Assembly: GCF_000150275.1 (NCBI RefSeq)
Contig: NW_002060949.1
Coordinates: 5,021,193 to 5,085,192, forward strand
Length of the DNA stretch: 64,000 bases
Direction: 5' to 3'
Origin: Trichoplax adhaerens
Taxonomy: Eukaryota > Placozoa > Uniplacotomia > Trichoplacea > Trichoplacidae
Part shown: piece after piece, positions 23,741 through 37,045 of the stretch
How the letters are laid out: every line of letters begins with the position of its first letter
How positions within the stretch are numbered: the first letter of the stretch is position 1
Program-made: the position numbers and the translations under genes
The notes under the pieces: generated by a model
What the model was told of the DNA's origin: nothing
The model's input: the letters and a program-made list of their open reading frames with translations, nothing else
The model's database searches: none

Positions 23741-25566
23741 TATCATGATGGCACCAAATGCTCATTTTACTTGCTACTATTATAATTATTAGCGAATTAT
23801 ATTGCATACCATCCAGTCTCTGCTAAAACAAGTAGCAGAAATGTTTTCGTTACGATGATTACAGTTTAACTGGCTATAATAGTAAGAATAGCATTCGAAG
23901 ACTTTAAAAAGTGCTATAAGTTATCCACATCATCTTATCAGAAATTATTGCAAAAAATTAATTCTGGTCTATGCCGCACTTAAGATAGTAATTTTAACGA
24001 TTTTCTCGCTGTTTCCCGGCTAATATGACAAATCAATTTTCATTCAGTCTTGCTTATTAAGCTAAAGGACAAACGTGAACAAGAAGGAACCTCATTATAA
24101 TTATAGCAAATAGAAATTAGGAACGTTTATTATATACAAATTTGTTGCATTCTTATTGAGCTTCCCAGGTATATGAATATCGAATAATTTTTACTATTAA
24201 TTATGTTACAGTAAGTGATTACGGTTGCACAGTTAATAAATTCGCTGTTTGTCATGTCATATCATAATAAAATTTCCAATTCTAGAATTAGAAATTAGCA
24301 ATAACGGCAAATAAATATCTGATATAACAGTTAATAGATGCTGGATGATTAAATTTTAATAATTCTATTATGAAACGTAGGTTTCAAATAATCCGATCAG
24401 ATTCTTTATATGTAAGAGTAAGATGTAAATAACATCACTTTCTAGTACAAATCTTGTTATTAACTTGCTATAAAACCTCCTAAACTGCTATCATTATGAC
24501 TGCTATTGATATCTGGTTATCAACATCATTAGTATCTATCGGTCGCTTTAGTATGCAGTTTAATAAAAAGTAAGATTGTCATTTCACATGACATTTTCCA
24601 TTTTATTAAGAAGCTCCTAGAGAAAGCAGTTAGTAAAATATCTGTCACTGCCAACTTTCAAATTCTTCTTCAAAACATACAATATAAGGTTATACGAAAC
24701 TATTTCATGGCTTTAACGAACTATAATATCATGATAGCGATAATTCTAAAAGAAATCAGCAGATACTATTGATCTATTACTACTTCTATTTTGCGCTGGT
24801 AATTTAAATGAATTCAAATGGAAGTGAACATCTAAGTTAATCTACTGTATTTACTTTTTATTGAATTCAATATCCATTTAATGATCATATTACTGTTTTC
24901 AATTAAGATGCTACATCCGTGCTCCATAAAATCCTATTGTTGATTGTTTAATAGCTTTTCATCTCAATTATTAAGTGACAGCTCTTTGTCCGTTTAAAGA
25001 TATCGGCATGCATTTCTTATTTATTTTTGCACCGATGTCCAAAAACATCAAAAGCTGTTATATCGCCAAATAAGTTGAAGATATTACTGAAAATCAATGG
25101 CAAAGAAGTACTTATGTCAGTGATCTATCTTATCGCTAAAACATCATTAAAAAATTAATACAGATTATTGGGATGTCTTTATATCGTTATATGTTAAGAA
25201 ATTGAAGTTATGACAACAGGCAACATGGTGCGCATAATACTATTCCGGATATTACTACTCCAAAAATGTATATGGCAATAAAAACAAGAATTTTTCCGGC
25301 TAAAATTAATATTGAATTATTGCAATACCGGTATACCATAGTTTGTTGGCAAAAGCGATGTTACAGCCTTGATCGGATATTTTATCAGTAAAGTTGTAGT
25401 GTACTTGAAGTTTATTTTTATACAATGAAAGGAAATTTGTTTACAATCTATTATAGGTAAGAAAATTTATTTCTTTTCTTCTTGATCTACTCTACTATTT
25501 GCTATTCAATCGGATGCTTATTGGTAAATAGCCTACTGTCAAAATACTAAACGTTACAATTTATAT

Positions 25567-25745
25567 GAAGGAATATCGTATTGTGCCTTTAATTTTCAAA
25601 TATTTAATAATATGCTATATATTAGAATTTTTACAAAGGAATGTCGTATTTTATCTTCAATTTTCAAATATTTAATATACTAGACATTAGAATTCATACA
25701 AAGGAATATCGATTTCTACTTTCAATTTTCAAATGTTTTAATTAA
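25567..25745. repeat. tandem repeat, 65-68-base units, three copies
   Basis: GAAGGAATATCG at 25567 recurs as AAAGGAATGTCG (25635) and AAAGGAATATCG (25700). Each is followed by TTCAATTTTCAAATATTTAA or a close variant and by an ATTAGAATT block in the first two copies. Confidence 0.75.
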
Positions 25746-26702
25746 CAAGTCCAGTTCAGCAGATATTGTTGTCATGAAAATGTATGCTCTTCAATTATAA
25801 AGATCAACATAGCCGATGAAAAGACGCAGCAATTATCCAATTTTAATCAATGTGACCAATATTTGAAAAAGATTACTTGCAATTCTTTGTAAGACGTTGT
25901 TACTACTTAAAATATATAATTATATTTGCCTTGACCTCGTGAAAAATAGTACTTTATTGTTATATAGCGGAACTATTCACCTAAGTGCTCAGTCTGACTT
26001 GAACTTTGAGGTTAAATAATTTTTTGTATCAATAATTTACAATAAGTGAATATTACTCTAAATCCGGCAGAATAAAAAATATACCGATAGTTTTTAGTTC
26101 AAGTTGGATATACAGAATTGATCATAGTTTACTACTCATAATCAAGGTTTAAAAATATACAATTGGAAATAATTGCTAAAATCATAAAATTCACACGATC
26201 AAAATTTAGTTACCAGTTCTGAAGCTAGATCAATCATCTATTATATAAGTATTATATCAGAAAGCTAATAAAACCTGTTAAAAAATAATGCTGTTTTTAC
26301 TATAAAAACACAATAAAAAGAATATTATCTAACTCAGCTATATTATTACTAATATAGCATAATAAGTTATAAATATCGAAACAATAATTGGTTAGTAACT
26401 TAAACTTACCTATCAATCAATTTAAGACCTCATTAATTCATATTGTGATACTAAAATACTGTTATAATGTAATTTTCTTGCATTATAATAATTAATAAGT
26501 GCACTAAATAAATATTATCTTGACGCTGACTTGGCCAAGTGGATATTTTTACAGCTCAATATACACTTCTTTTTGTCATATTTGTAGTGCAATTCTAATT
26601 ACTAATAATACGTTCGTCATCAGGAGGCTATAATTATTCTATACTCCTGTAGACAAAAGATCTAGGCAAACAACGCTACTAAACTATATCAATACCAATG
26701 AG

Positions 26703-27035
26703 TTTGGCTAAAATAACATTACAAAATTGTACAGTTATCCATGCATGTACATATATAAGTCATAGATAAGCTTGCTATCACTAAATATCAAAGGCACTTA
26801 TTAGACAAAAAAAGTTTTAATGTTACTAAACAAAATTCCTTCCACGCTAATCTTATCTTTTACTGATAAATTCGGCTAAGATAACATCACAAAATTAAAC
26901 AATTATCTATTCAAGCATATATAAAATATACGTAAGATCTCTCACACTAACTATTAAGTCAATTTATTGATAAAAATAGTATTACACTTACCAAACAAAA
27001 ATCCTTCCATGCTTAGCTTATTTATAATAAATGTG
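26703..27035. repeat. tandem duplication, about 168-base unit
   Basis: TTTGGCTAAAATAACATTAC at 26703 recurs as TTCGGCTAAGATAACATCAC at 26871. The ends of the units match as well (ACAAAATTCCTTCCACGCT and ACAAAAATCCTTCCATGCT). Confidence 0.75.
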
Positions 27036-27296
27036 TAATAAAAGGTACCGTTAAAGTTAGAAAGATGGATAGAATTTATAATGATAACATGTAAGGATAA
27101 ATAATTTCAAAGAGAATACAAATATACGTAAATTAATTATAATTATTGATGATTGATAGATACAGTAGTTGAGCCTAATAAGGTAATATCATCCTAATTA
27201 AATGTTATATTATAAGCATTTTCCAGTCAGCAAAATTAGTGCTTATTTTATCTAGGGAATAAATTCGCAAAAATAAATAAAAATAGAATTTCCATC

Positions 27297-30200
27297 ATGG
27301 GTTATTCTTTCATCGTTTTTCTCCTGTTTTTACAATCTTGCTATGGATATGAAGAACAATCAAACAAGGTAGATAAACAGCTAGAGAATGAATGTTTCTA
27401 TCGCGTATTAGCAGCATAATTTATAATATAATATTGGACAGAGTAAAATGAAATAGATGAAAATCTGATCATGATATGACCATATCACAGACAAAGTTAA
27501 TCTTTTAGTTATTGTAGGTTAAAAAATCGTTCATAATTCTCAAATAGATGTACTTACATCTGTGTTACAAGTTACATTTAACCACTATCTAAAGCATTCT
27601 CAGATTCTCAAAATTTAGCTGTAGTAACAAATCAAACTAAGTTGATTAGAAACTACGGTATAAAATTTTTGAAACCTTTATTCATTCCTATAAACCCAAA
27701 TTATTCAAGTAGTTCGACTTTTATATCTATTTCCTGATAGCATAGATATTTTAATTTCAATCCCAACTTGAAGCTATACTTTAGAATCATTTTACGAAGA
27801 AACTGGATAAACGGAATTCATCATTTGAGCATTTACTAGTATCAATTCAACAATAGAAATCATATTTTGAAGAAGCATATATCATTCATTATGCTTATAG
27901 AAAGGAAAAGATACTAGCAAGGATAAGATAAGCGCGTAATTTTGTAAAGTAACGATGATAAACATATCAATATGATGATGAAAAAATACTTTCCATCTTA
28001 CATTAAAGTAGAGAGATTGAAAGCTTCTGCATAGAAATTGTCAGTTACCGTATATAGTATTTGGCACTCGTAAGCCAGTTAACAAAATTATCCATTGAAT
28101 AAATTGATTTAAAAATAATTAATTGATTTTGATAAGATAGGAGTAAAAAGTGGTATCATTTAGAGAGTTATACTATATTATCATAATAGAAGATGAAAAG
28201 GCTCATGTAGTAACTATTAGACGACCCAGAGCGAGTAAGAAATTATCCTATAAGGACATTTATTGCTTTTAATAGCCAGATATCGATTAACATCTAGCGT
28301 AGAAACTGATATCACTTAGGGAACCATGCTATACTATAATTATACAAGATGAAAAAGTCTCACGTAGTTGTTAGATGACCCAAGCGACTGATAAAATTAT
28401 CTTATAATGACATTTATTTTTTTAATAGCGTGATATCAAGTTGCTTCTACTGTATTATGCACAGTATATACTAATTTACACGGCAGAATAGATTACATTA
28501 AAGAAAGGAATAAATTAGTATGGCCAGATTCAATAATGTTATTTAAAGTTATAAAAATTATTCAATCCATAAGTCGATAATGAGACAATTCCATACTCTA
28601 TTTATTAAAAAGAATGAAAGTTATTTCCTTTTTCGTCAACACCGCATAATATTTCTATCAAGTCCATTCCATTTTGATTGACAGTTTTATTATTTTTCAT
28701 GTGAAGGCAACTTATGACTTTAACCTATAATTTTTTGTTTTTCTCTAATAAGTTACGTCTGTAATAGTTTGATTAAAGGTATTAATGCTTCTAATCGAGC
28801 CCTAGCATATAATCTCCTTTAACCTAAAATTTTTAATGCCGTTAAGATCTACATCAATTTAATTAGTATATGAATTAATAATTTTGAAAGTAAAAAGCCT
28901 ATAAAAATCTTCAAATATATTGCCTTCATATCATCATTTTACGGAATAATATAATTCATGTTTAAGTGTCTCCTTGTCATCGATTTTTCTATACTGTCTT
29001 ATTCCTAATTTGTATTAATTACAAAGTTCGGATATTCTAAGGGATACTGACGATTCTAATGGTAATAAAATTATTTCTATCATTCTGTTCTTAGATAAAA
29101 ACAAAGTTAGCTAGCAGTATAACTACGCAAGCCTACTACGATAGTAATATCCATTCCTGTAGGCGGCTCGATCCAGTTGGACAGCGATANNNNNNNNNNN
29201 NNNNNNNNNNNNNNNNNNNNNNNNNNNNNNNNNNNNNNNNNNNNNNNNNNNNNNNNNNNNNNNNNNNNNNNNNNNNNNNNNNNNNNNNNNNNNNNNNNNN
29301 NNNNNNNNNNNNNNNNNNNNNNNNNNNNNNNNNNNNNNNNNNNNNNNNNNNNNNNNNNNNNNNNNNNNNNNNNNNNNNNNNNNNNNNNNNNNNNNNNNNN
29401 NNNNNNNNNNNNNNNNNNNNNNNNNNNNNNNNCTACAGCATGCGCTTATACGCCAGCAATGGCATTTATGTCGCTATGCGGTACTAACGTTCATTCTCAT
29501 ACATATAGCTTGTTGGATTGTACAAAACCATCTGACATGTATCATTGGCCTAAATATTGTCCTCCACTACCTACTCAGATTCGATTTCCACAATGGATGT
29601 TACCATTATTGAGTTCGCGTCGTACTACTGCCATAGCAGTTAAAAGCAATTTAATACAAACTCATGGGTTATATCATCAGTGCCTTGATCAAGCTACGAC
29701 TATCATTTGTCAATCGATACCATTTTGCTCTTCAGATGGGAAAAGATTACTTAGTGGTACAACAAAACAAGATTGTATATCGAAAACTTCCTGGTAAGTT
29801 TATGTGTGATGAATGAATAACGAGAAATTATCCTATGTAAATATTAGACTAAGTTTATTATAATGACAGAGACTTACCTGCTACATGGTTTTGGAAAATG
29901 TTGTTTCTTATCTCTATAGCACTATTTACTTCCTAATTTTGAAGTCATCTACTGTAATTCTGTTTACAATAGGTAGTTGAATATGTAATTTCTAAATTTT
30001 AAGTACTTCTAGGACTTACAAGTACAGTCATTCCTAGTTAAATTCACTCATACTAATTAGATTATTAGTGAAATGATGTTGAATACGTTTTGATTACGTA
30101 TAGGTTCAATACTTTATGTAGGACTATTATTTACTGTAATATCTAATTATGTGTAAGCTATATCATTCAGAATATTAATGATATTCGTACACATAAGATT

Positions 30201-30971
30201 AAATGGTTATACCTAATTTTAATATCATATTATCTGCGTTATCGCTGACTTTGTTCCCATTTATTATCAATTTACGATCCTAATTCTTTACTCAGGATAA
30301 TAAATGCTACATGCAGTATACTGTCATTTTGGTACTTTATCCGCCATACAATTATCACTAATTCTTATTCGTAATTATCAGTGCATCCTAGATATTTTCG
30401 TAGACTAAGGGATACCCATATATAACATAACGTATTCGTAGTTGCATACAATATTGGTCATAAAGAAATAATTCCGTAGTGTCTACCATTGATCAAAAAG
30501 CCCAGTGTAATTAATCTTCGGTATTATAAATAATACCTTCATTATTGACAACGTTCAACACCTGCAATATTTGATAGTATTTACTGTACATATACTTCAT
30601 GCGATAATATGCAAAATTAAACATCTAAAGAGGGGTAAACGTTTTGTCGTCGCTAATGGTCAGACTAAAATTAAAACTATAATTCTTTTTATAGTCTGAC
30701 AGGTATTGCGAAATTACTAGTCAACGCAACACTTGATTGTGGATCATTTCCAGACTCTGAGGCAAAACAAGAATTGATTGAATCTGATCAAGGCTATGGT
30801 GATTCCACTACATTTATTCTACCAGAAACAACTACAAAAATTGTTTCTAGTATCGGTACTACCGTTGACTCAAGTCAAAAGAATATTAATGCTGCGCAGT
30901 CTTTTCTCGTTACGTCAGTTAACAGTCTAGTCGCTTTAATTAGTATGACTATTATAATGATTTTACACTAA
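27297..30971 (+). CDS. secreted GPI-type protein with two frizzled-like cysteine arrays (copy 1, gap-interrupted)
   Basis: Predicted exons: 27297-27368 (signal peptide MGYSFIVFLLFLQSCYGY), about 29095-29793, and 30695-30971. Exon 2 opens with an array containing NIHSC, is lost in a run of N at 29190-29432, and resumes in cysteine-rich sequence. The second half carries cysteines spaced 9, 6, 16, 6 and 15, identical to the paralogue at 37790-42949 and close to half a frizzled CRD. Exon 3 begins TCTGACAGG, completing a Cys codon across the junction. The protein ends in a hydrophobic tail (SLVALISMTIIMILH) with no cytosolic residues, as in GPI-anchored proteins, and no seven-helix region follows. 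By analogy with CRD proteins it could bind Wnt or lipid ligands at the cell surface; that is inference. The frames on either side of the gap do not agree for a gap of exactly 243 bases, so the gap length is presumably an estimate. Confidence 0.72.
28151..28445. repeat. tandem duplication in intron 1 of CRD copy 1, about 156-base unit
   Basis: TGGTATCATTTAG at 28151 recurs as TGATATCACTTAG at 28307. Later blocks in both units are AGATGAAAA, TAGACGACCCA or TAGATGACCCA, and GACATTTATT. Confidence 0.7.
29190..29432. other. assembly gap (243 N)
   Basis: A run of N inside exon 2 of the first CRD gene. By comparison with the paralogue it hides most of the first cysteine array. The Cys-to-Cys distance across the gap (400 bases) is close to the 396 in the paralogue, but is not a multiple of three. 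Confidence 0.99.
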
Positions 30972-31894
30972 GATTGAAACACCAATAGCTACCTTAGGGA
31001 AGGATAAAAATAATAAAAATACTCAAGGTCTACTATCATCATCAATATAAGCATTGATAAGACGCGCATTATTATAGTTATTAATTATTTAAATAAACAG
31101 TGTTTTAGTATCGGCAATAATCGAAGGTGGTATACTGTCAAAAAATCTGAATTTAGTAACTACTTATCTTAGTATTAGTAATGTTATGTGACGCTTTTAA
31201 AATAAATAATTTGCTATTGCATAATATGGTAATCATTATAGTGAGAAGGATCGTATAATTATAATTGTATGCTGTATTATCTAAATAAATTTATTAAGAT
31301 TAATAAACTTTTACACGTATGTATGAACATTGTATTATCAGTATGTATTCACAGATTTAGATTAAAACATTAAATTAAATATAACAATTTTGGGCTATGG
31401 TATAGTAAATTTTAAGTGGAAATTAACAATCCTCAAAGGAGATAATTGGTTCTTAGCTGCCCACTGAGCGCCATCTTTTCATGTGAATCAGAGGCTTTGT
31501 TTCGGTTTTTCAAATGGCCGACATCCCTTCTATATATATTTTAATTTTTAAAGAAGAAGATATTAACACAGGATTGCATCACGAACATTGTCTATATCTT
31601 ACGTGAGAGACGAAAATCACCATACTATAATTGTATAAACACCACATATCTTAATAGTATGAAAATTTCTTGATATGTTATTATTTCTTCATTTAAGAAT
31701 GTTAGTAGACGTTACAAATTTCTTAATGTATCAATTTAGGCATTGACTATGAGTTAATACTAATATATGTTGTTCTATCAATCAATGAAATATGGCTATA
31801 AACTCTCCATGCTATCAAAATAGTACTAATATACTTAAGTAGATCTAATGTGTATTAAGTTGAACTATTAATAACCCCTAAATATACATACTTA
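30972..31894. other. spacer between convergent genes
   Basis: About 0.9 kb between the 3' ends of the first CRD gene (+) and the armadillo gene (-). It is AT-rich with no open frame of note. It should hold both 3' UTRs. Confidence 0.55.
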
Positions 31895-34800
31895 TTAACT
31901 GTTTTCAATGGCAAAAAAACTATCTAGTAGCTGACTAGCAGTTTTTCTTAATGATTCATCATCTCGGTATAAGAGTAAATCTAACTCCTCTTGTATATTC
32001 AATTGATTCAGTATGCGCTTGCCCTTTAATTTCGGTAAGAGATAGGATCGTTATCAAAAGCTATGTATTGCCTACTGTATTAATAAGGACAATATGAGCA
32101 GTACTTACATCGGGAATCGTCGCTATCGTAATCTGAATGATATCTAAGAACACTAATGCTTTATCCACATCTGCAGATTTTAAGTTAGCCGTAACAGCTA
32201 AAAGGTAAAATTAGTTTTATTAATAAGACAAAAAAATAAATTGGATAATTAAAAATTTGAAAGATACTAAAGTACGTAGCTATGCCGACCCCGAGCTAAT
32301 TCTTGTGTATTCTTACCTTGCAAAGCGTTCAAACGGGCAAGATGCTGGATACAATCTGAGCCAAGACTAGCATAATTTCTTAAAGCCATAGCTGCCTAAC
32401 ATTAGCGAGTATTTTATTAACTTAGTCCTACGCAATCTCTTTATCAATAGACTATCATGAAATGTCAAATTAAGTCTACTTCTATTCCAATTTCATTGGC
32501 CCAAGAAAGTCGTTTAATAGCTTCCTTAATCAGCTCAATCCCACTCTCATTTATAACCGTTAAATTCACTTGAGATCCACCTATTCATACAATAATAAAG
32601 TATTCAACCCTGTTGTAGCTATATTCAAATTATAGCTTCTTAATTGCTGATATAATACGCCAAATACATACTTACATAATAGATTTGAAAATAACCAAAA
32701 AATTTCCTTAACCACGTGACTTGATAAAAATATTAAAATAAGATCATTTTATTCATGAAATACCAATAAATTCGTACTCAGATGATATCCCCAGTTTTTT
32801 GCCGAAGCCACCGTTAGTATAAAATAATTTATGCACCTATGAGTATTATGGTTAATCCAGTATATTAAATCATTTAAAATTCTTGGTTCTTCCAAAATTA
32901 AGGCATTAAATTCATCTAATCCACCCGCAAGATTTCCAATAATTCTAATAGCTGGTGTTAGAATCTGAAATATAAAAATATTGACCTTCACAATTAATGT
33001 CCATAGACAAAGTTAAAGTAAGAATTCTAACATAATTAATATAACATAGACCTACTTTAATTTGGTAATTTCGTGATTCCGTTAAAAAGCGAATGACTTT
33101 TGTTACTAGCTTTACAATATTAGTCGATAATAAGACACTGTCATATCCGTCCCTACAATAATTAAAATAGAAGTAAATTTTATTGAAGGAACTAGCGTTT
33201 ATATTGCATGAAAATAGCTCACTTGGCAGTAATATGATGCAGTAGATGTAATATATCAGGCAAAATCGTAAAAGATATCTTATCTTCCTTATCAAATTGA
33301 AGGTGGTTCGTCAAGTACTTCAAGACGTTACAATCTATCATTTCTCTATAAGATTTATAAAGATATACAATACATTAATTACATAAACACTATAAGTTGT
33401 ATAGCCGACTTTACCTCTACTGACAACATATATATAATAGGAACTAATAAAAGTAATAATATAAATTTTAATATAGACGTACTTGAGGTTAATATCATCT
33501 TCCCTGGTGAAATTGGAGAGTGCAAATGCAGCAGATTGTATAACATTTTCAGATGTTGCCTAAAAATGTTATTGAATGGATGGAATAAAAACTTCAAGTC
33601 TACAGTATACTTTTAATCGAAATTCGTTGCTAAATCCTATCTGCTCTATGTTAAATAAAAGTCAAAAATTTACGTTTAATAGTGATACTAGAGGTTTGGT
33701 GACACCCTGTTTGACTAATAATTTCCGAGATTTTTTACCATCCCCAGCCATGTTCCCAATAGCCCAAGCACATTGATCCTAAGATAATGAGACGGTAGAC
33801 TAAGGTATGAATAACTAAAGCATACAGCACTATAGAAAAATTTATACATTAGGATTTAAAGTAATAAATAATTATATAATTAATAAATCTATAGGATGTG
33901 TATAATACGTGAAATGATAGTTATCTCCATAATTACAGTGCATAGTAAAAAATACCTGCATCGCCAAATTTTGTCCAGACAGGTAAGTAATACAATATGG
34001 GGCAGCCAGACGCGTTACTTGTAGCGTTTGTTTATGATTTCCTGTACAAATATTGGTAATGCACCAAGCAGCATGCTCCTGCAAATCTGAATCACTCTGG
34101 GTTAAGATACCGATTAGTGATTGTAGAGCATTGTCGACACTACAGACGGATAGGAAATAAAATTCACGATTAAACCTGAAGTTAATGCGATAGAATATCA
34201 ATATATGTCGTGTATATAGTGAGAGATGAATTATAAAATTGTAATTTACTGCCTTCCTTCACAGGCAACTTAATAGTAGTGTCTGCTTATGTTAGAACTA
34301 GTTACCCTAGAAATGTTGAGATTAAGGCCTCATCTTGAGTAAAAGCTCTGCATAAATTCTTCAGTATATCCATTCTGGAATTATTATGCTTTAGCAATCC
34401 TCGAGCCAGGGTCTGTACCTTTAAGAGATACGTACATACTGGTATTAAGCAAAGACACTACAGATTAATCAGTAAAACATTTCTAAATTTATTCTAGAAC
34501 TTAATTCTACGTTGCGAATCTACCATTTTACTGACTGGATCCAATAATTTGTATGCAACTTACATGATTGCTATCATAGTACTGTTCATCCTGGACGTTA
34601 TCGTTAAAATATCGAGGTCTTTTTGATGAAATTAATTGATCTCGTTGTCGGCGTATAAAATCTACCAAGAATAAATTGGAGGAAATTATCAGCTGGAAGG
34701 ATTCGACATCATCCTTCAAGATACTGATAGAAAATAGTAATCTACCTTACACATCTTTTACTAGATACTGGATTATTTAAATCATGGAACTTGTCATGTT

Positions 34801-34942
34801 TAAGAGAAATAAGTAAGAAATAGGGTAGGATAACTGATCTTATTTTCAATTTACCTTGTTGTTGTTTGCGACGATCATTTCGACGATCTTCAATTTGATC
34901 ACTAGCATGCTTATACAAATGACTATGATCTAGACTAGCCAT
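31895..34942 (-). CDS. armadillo-repeat protein, TMCO6/importin-alpha-like
   Basis: Thirteen exons read from right to left: 34855-34942, 34564-34661, 34306-34418, 33956-34139, 33674-33778, 33483-33559, 33223-33345, 33056-33152, 32837-32964, about 32480-32543, 32317-32395, 32109-32197 and 31895-32023. They join to about 457 residues. The N-terminus is arginine-rich (EDRRNDRRKQQQ then FIRRQRDQLISSKR), like an importin-beta-binding segment. Armadillo repeats follow, such as LQEHAAWCITNICTG, DQCAWAIGNMAGDGKKS, QSAAFALSNFTRED and PAIRIIGNLAGG. Canonical importin-alpha has ten tightly conserved repeats with WxxxN arrays; here only some repeats keep them and the C-terminus is divergent, which fits the TMCO6 family (human about 490 residues) better. 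The junction between exons 9 and 10 is the weakest: acceptor 32543 keeps the frame but has a poor pyrimidine tract. An alternative start codon lies at 34954. Function is unknown beyond a possible link to nuclear transport. Confidence 0.72.
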
Positions 34943-35812
34943 AATTTGTACCAAAATATGATTCAGTAGTATTTTTCCTCCACAAGCTAGTAACTTTTAG
35001 CTAAATGAATGAATATGCTGACAATATCACTGAAAAAATAAAATCGATCCAAACGATCTTGTAGATTATACAGCTTTGTACGCTAACACCAGCTGATGAA
35101 TCCTAACGTAACCAATTTTTTGGATAACTTTATGACGAAATGAAGTAATAACAGGCAAAATTTTGAGTTTAATGAGTGGTAAAACTATTTCAAGTTAATA
35201 AAATGAGGTAAAATAGCCAAATAGAAGCGAATTCGATATGAAATTACTCCATCATCACGGAATATTTTGCATGGTTGCAGCTGAGCAAGGTAGAGGTGCT
35301 TGCCTGCAGCGAGCTGTCTAGCCTGGATATGGAGAGCAAAGTAAATTTTAGGATAGTGTCCAATACAATCGTCTTTTATACAGTATTTAGACTAAGCTAA
35401 GTTGTCAAGCAGCGAAATCGCGACCAAACATTGCTTTTTACTGAGGTGATAAATCAATTTCAACCTAATCTAATATAGTACAGTATGAACATTGTACTAA
35501 TGTTTAGAACATTATATAACCTAAAGGATACAAGAAGTCATATTAAATAAGGATTATCGAGGGGTAGTATAACAAAATAATTTTTGCAATCTAAGGCTTT
35601 GTATAGGAGTATAAAACTGTTGTCTTAGTAATATGAAAATTAATCTGCTTGGAATTATAAAATATCTCATTCAGAGGATTTTGCAGATTTTTTTCTAGTT
35701 TTCTGTTCGGTCTAATCATCAGACAAGAATAATTAGCTAAAAGATAGTTCCAAAATTGCAGTATGCAATGTACAGTATAATCGATAAAGGCGAAGAGCGA
35801 CTTCATTTCTCA

Positions 35813-36715
35813 TTTAAGCTGCTACCGCAATCATCAATATATCGTAGCTAAGGTGAACGCATTCGTATATAGATTAAATATACGGCATATATATATAATG
35901 GAGCAAGAGCTCGAAATAATTAGGCGGGTGGTGAATATCACCACTATATATACAGTATAGGCGTAAATAAAATGCTATAATTGTTATATGCTGACATATT
36001 CAATTAAATAGCAGTATATAATTGATAAGGATTCCGAGCTACTTTTTGATGACTTAGAATCGAATAATGATTGGATGTATACAGGATACTTCTAGGTGTA
36101 AATTAAATGCTACAATTGTTATATGTTAACATATTCAGCGAATAGCAGTTTAGAACTGGCAAGAATGCTGAGCTACGTTTTGATTACTTGTAATTTAACT
36201 TAAGCTGTTACCGCAATTTTAACTATATCATTGCCAATATAATGATTCGTATATTTATATATGTAATAAGAGTCCCTAATACTTAGACAAAGAAAGAATA
36301 AATATTTTGATAGTATAGGCAGCGTAGTGTAACTAAAATCCCGTAATCGTCATATACTATACTTATGTCTTTAATTAATATAAGTATGAAACTACTATAT
36401 TAGTATAATTGGTAAAAATACTGACTTACTTTTTGATGACTTAGCAATTAAAGCTATCAGCTACTACCGCTGTTTTAACTATGTCATTCATAAACTACCA
36501 ATAGCTTGGATAATAAATTGATGAACTTTTCCAAGCTCTATCTTGAATTCTAGTCATGGCCAATGTAATTATTTATATATTTATAACTGTAGCAAGAGTT
36601 TGTAATAGTTAGATAAAGAATGAATATTTTGACAATATAGTTAGCGTAGTGGAACTGAAATCCCATAATTGTCATTCATATACTGTACTTAGATAGTTAA
36701 TTAATATTAGCATGA
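35813..36715. repeat. large degenerate tandem repeat, three units of about 260-390 bases
   Basis: Units begin with variants of AAGCTGCTACCGC (about 35815, 36200 and 36459). Units 2 and 3 share TTAACTATATCATT-like, ATTTATATAT, TTAGATAAAGAA-like, TAGCGTAGTG and AATCCC.TAAT.GTCAT blocks. Another block, ACTTTTTGATGACTTAG, appears at about 36039 and 36428. Indels make the spacing irregular. Confidence 0.65.
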
Positions 36716-37045
36716 AATTTCTTTTATTGTAATGATTAAAATTTTGTTCGTACATCAATATTATCATGTATACAGTGCAGTGCTCTATGGTTATTGGATA
36801 GCGATTTCACATATTTCATTAATATAGAGCATGAGATAAATATCGTTTCTTTTATTATAATGATTCAAAATTTTTATTCGCTAATCGGTATTGTTAGGTT
36901 CGCTGTTTCTTGGTGGTGATTTCATATATTCAATTAATATAAACCATGAAATAAATATCATTTCTTTTTTTCTACTGTATCAAAGATTCTACTCATAGAT
37001 CAATTTTATAGGGTTTGCAGCATTGCTATTGATGATTTACAAGCA
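36697..37045. repeat. tandem repeat, about 116-base units, three copies
   Basis: ATTAATATTAGCATGAAATTTCTTTTATT, then ATTAATATAGAGCATGAGATAAATATCG and ATTAATATAAACCATGAAATAAATATC, begin near 36700, 36817 and 36932. Each is followed by a T-rich run and, in the first two copies, AATGATT.AAA. The block abuts the larger tandem repeat to its left. Confidence 0.65.

Larger units (their letters stand above)
22571..27296. other. AT-rich spacer with several decayed tandem repeats
   Basis: About 4.7 kb without a supportable gene on either strand; no open frame reaches 60 codons. It contains three separate tandem-repeat blocks, listed individually (23340-23740, 25567-25745, 26703-27035). It should also contain the promoter of the first CRD gene at its right end. 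Confidence 0.6.

Noticed and set aside
29161-29189. Splice acceptor at 29162 for CRD copy 1 exon 2
   Set aside because: The reading that continues upstream (..NIHSC..) matches the paralogue (NIDSC), so the AG at 29161-29162 is inside the exon and the acceptor is more likely at 29094.
34724-34730. Acceptor at 34724 for exon 2 of the armadillo gene
   Set aside because: It is out of phase with exon 1, whereas the acceptor just right of 34661 restores the frame and a continuous basic segment.
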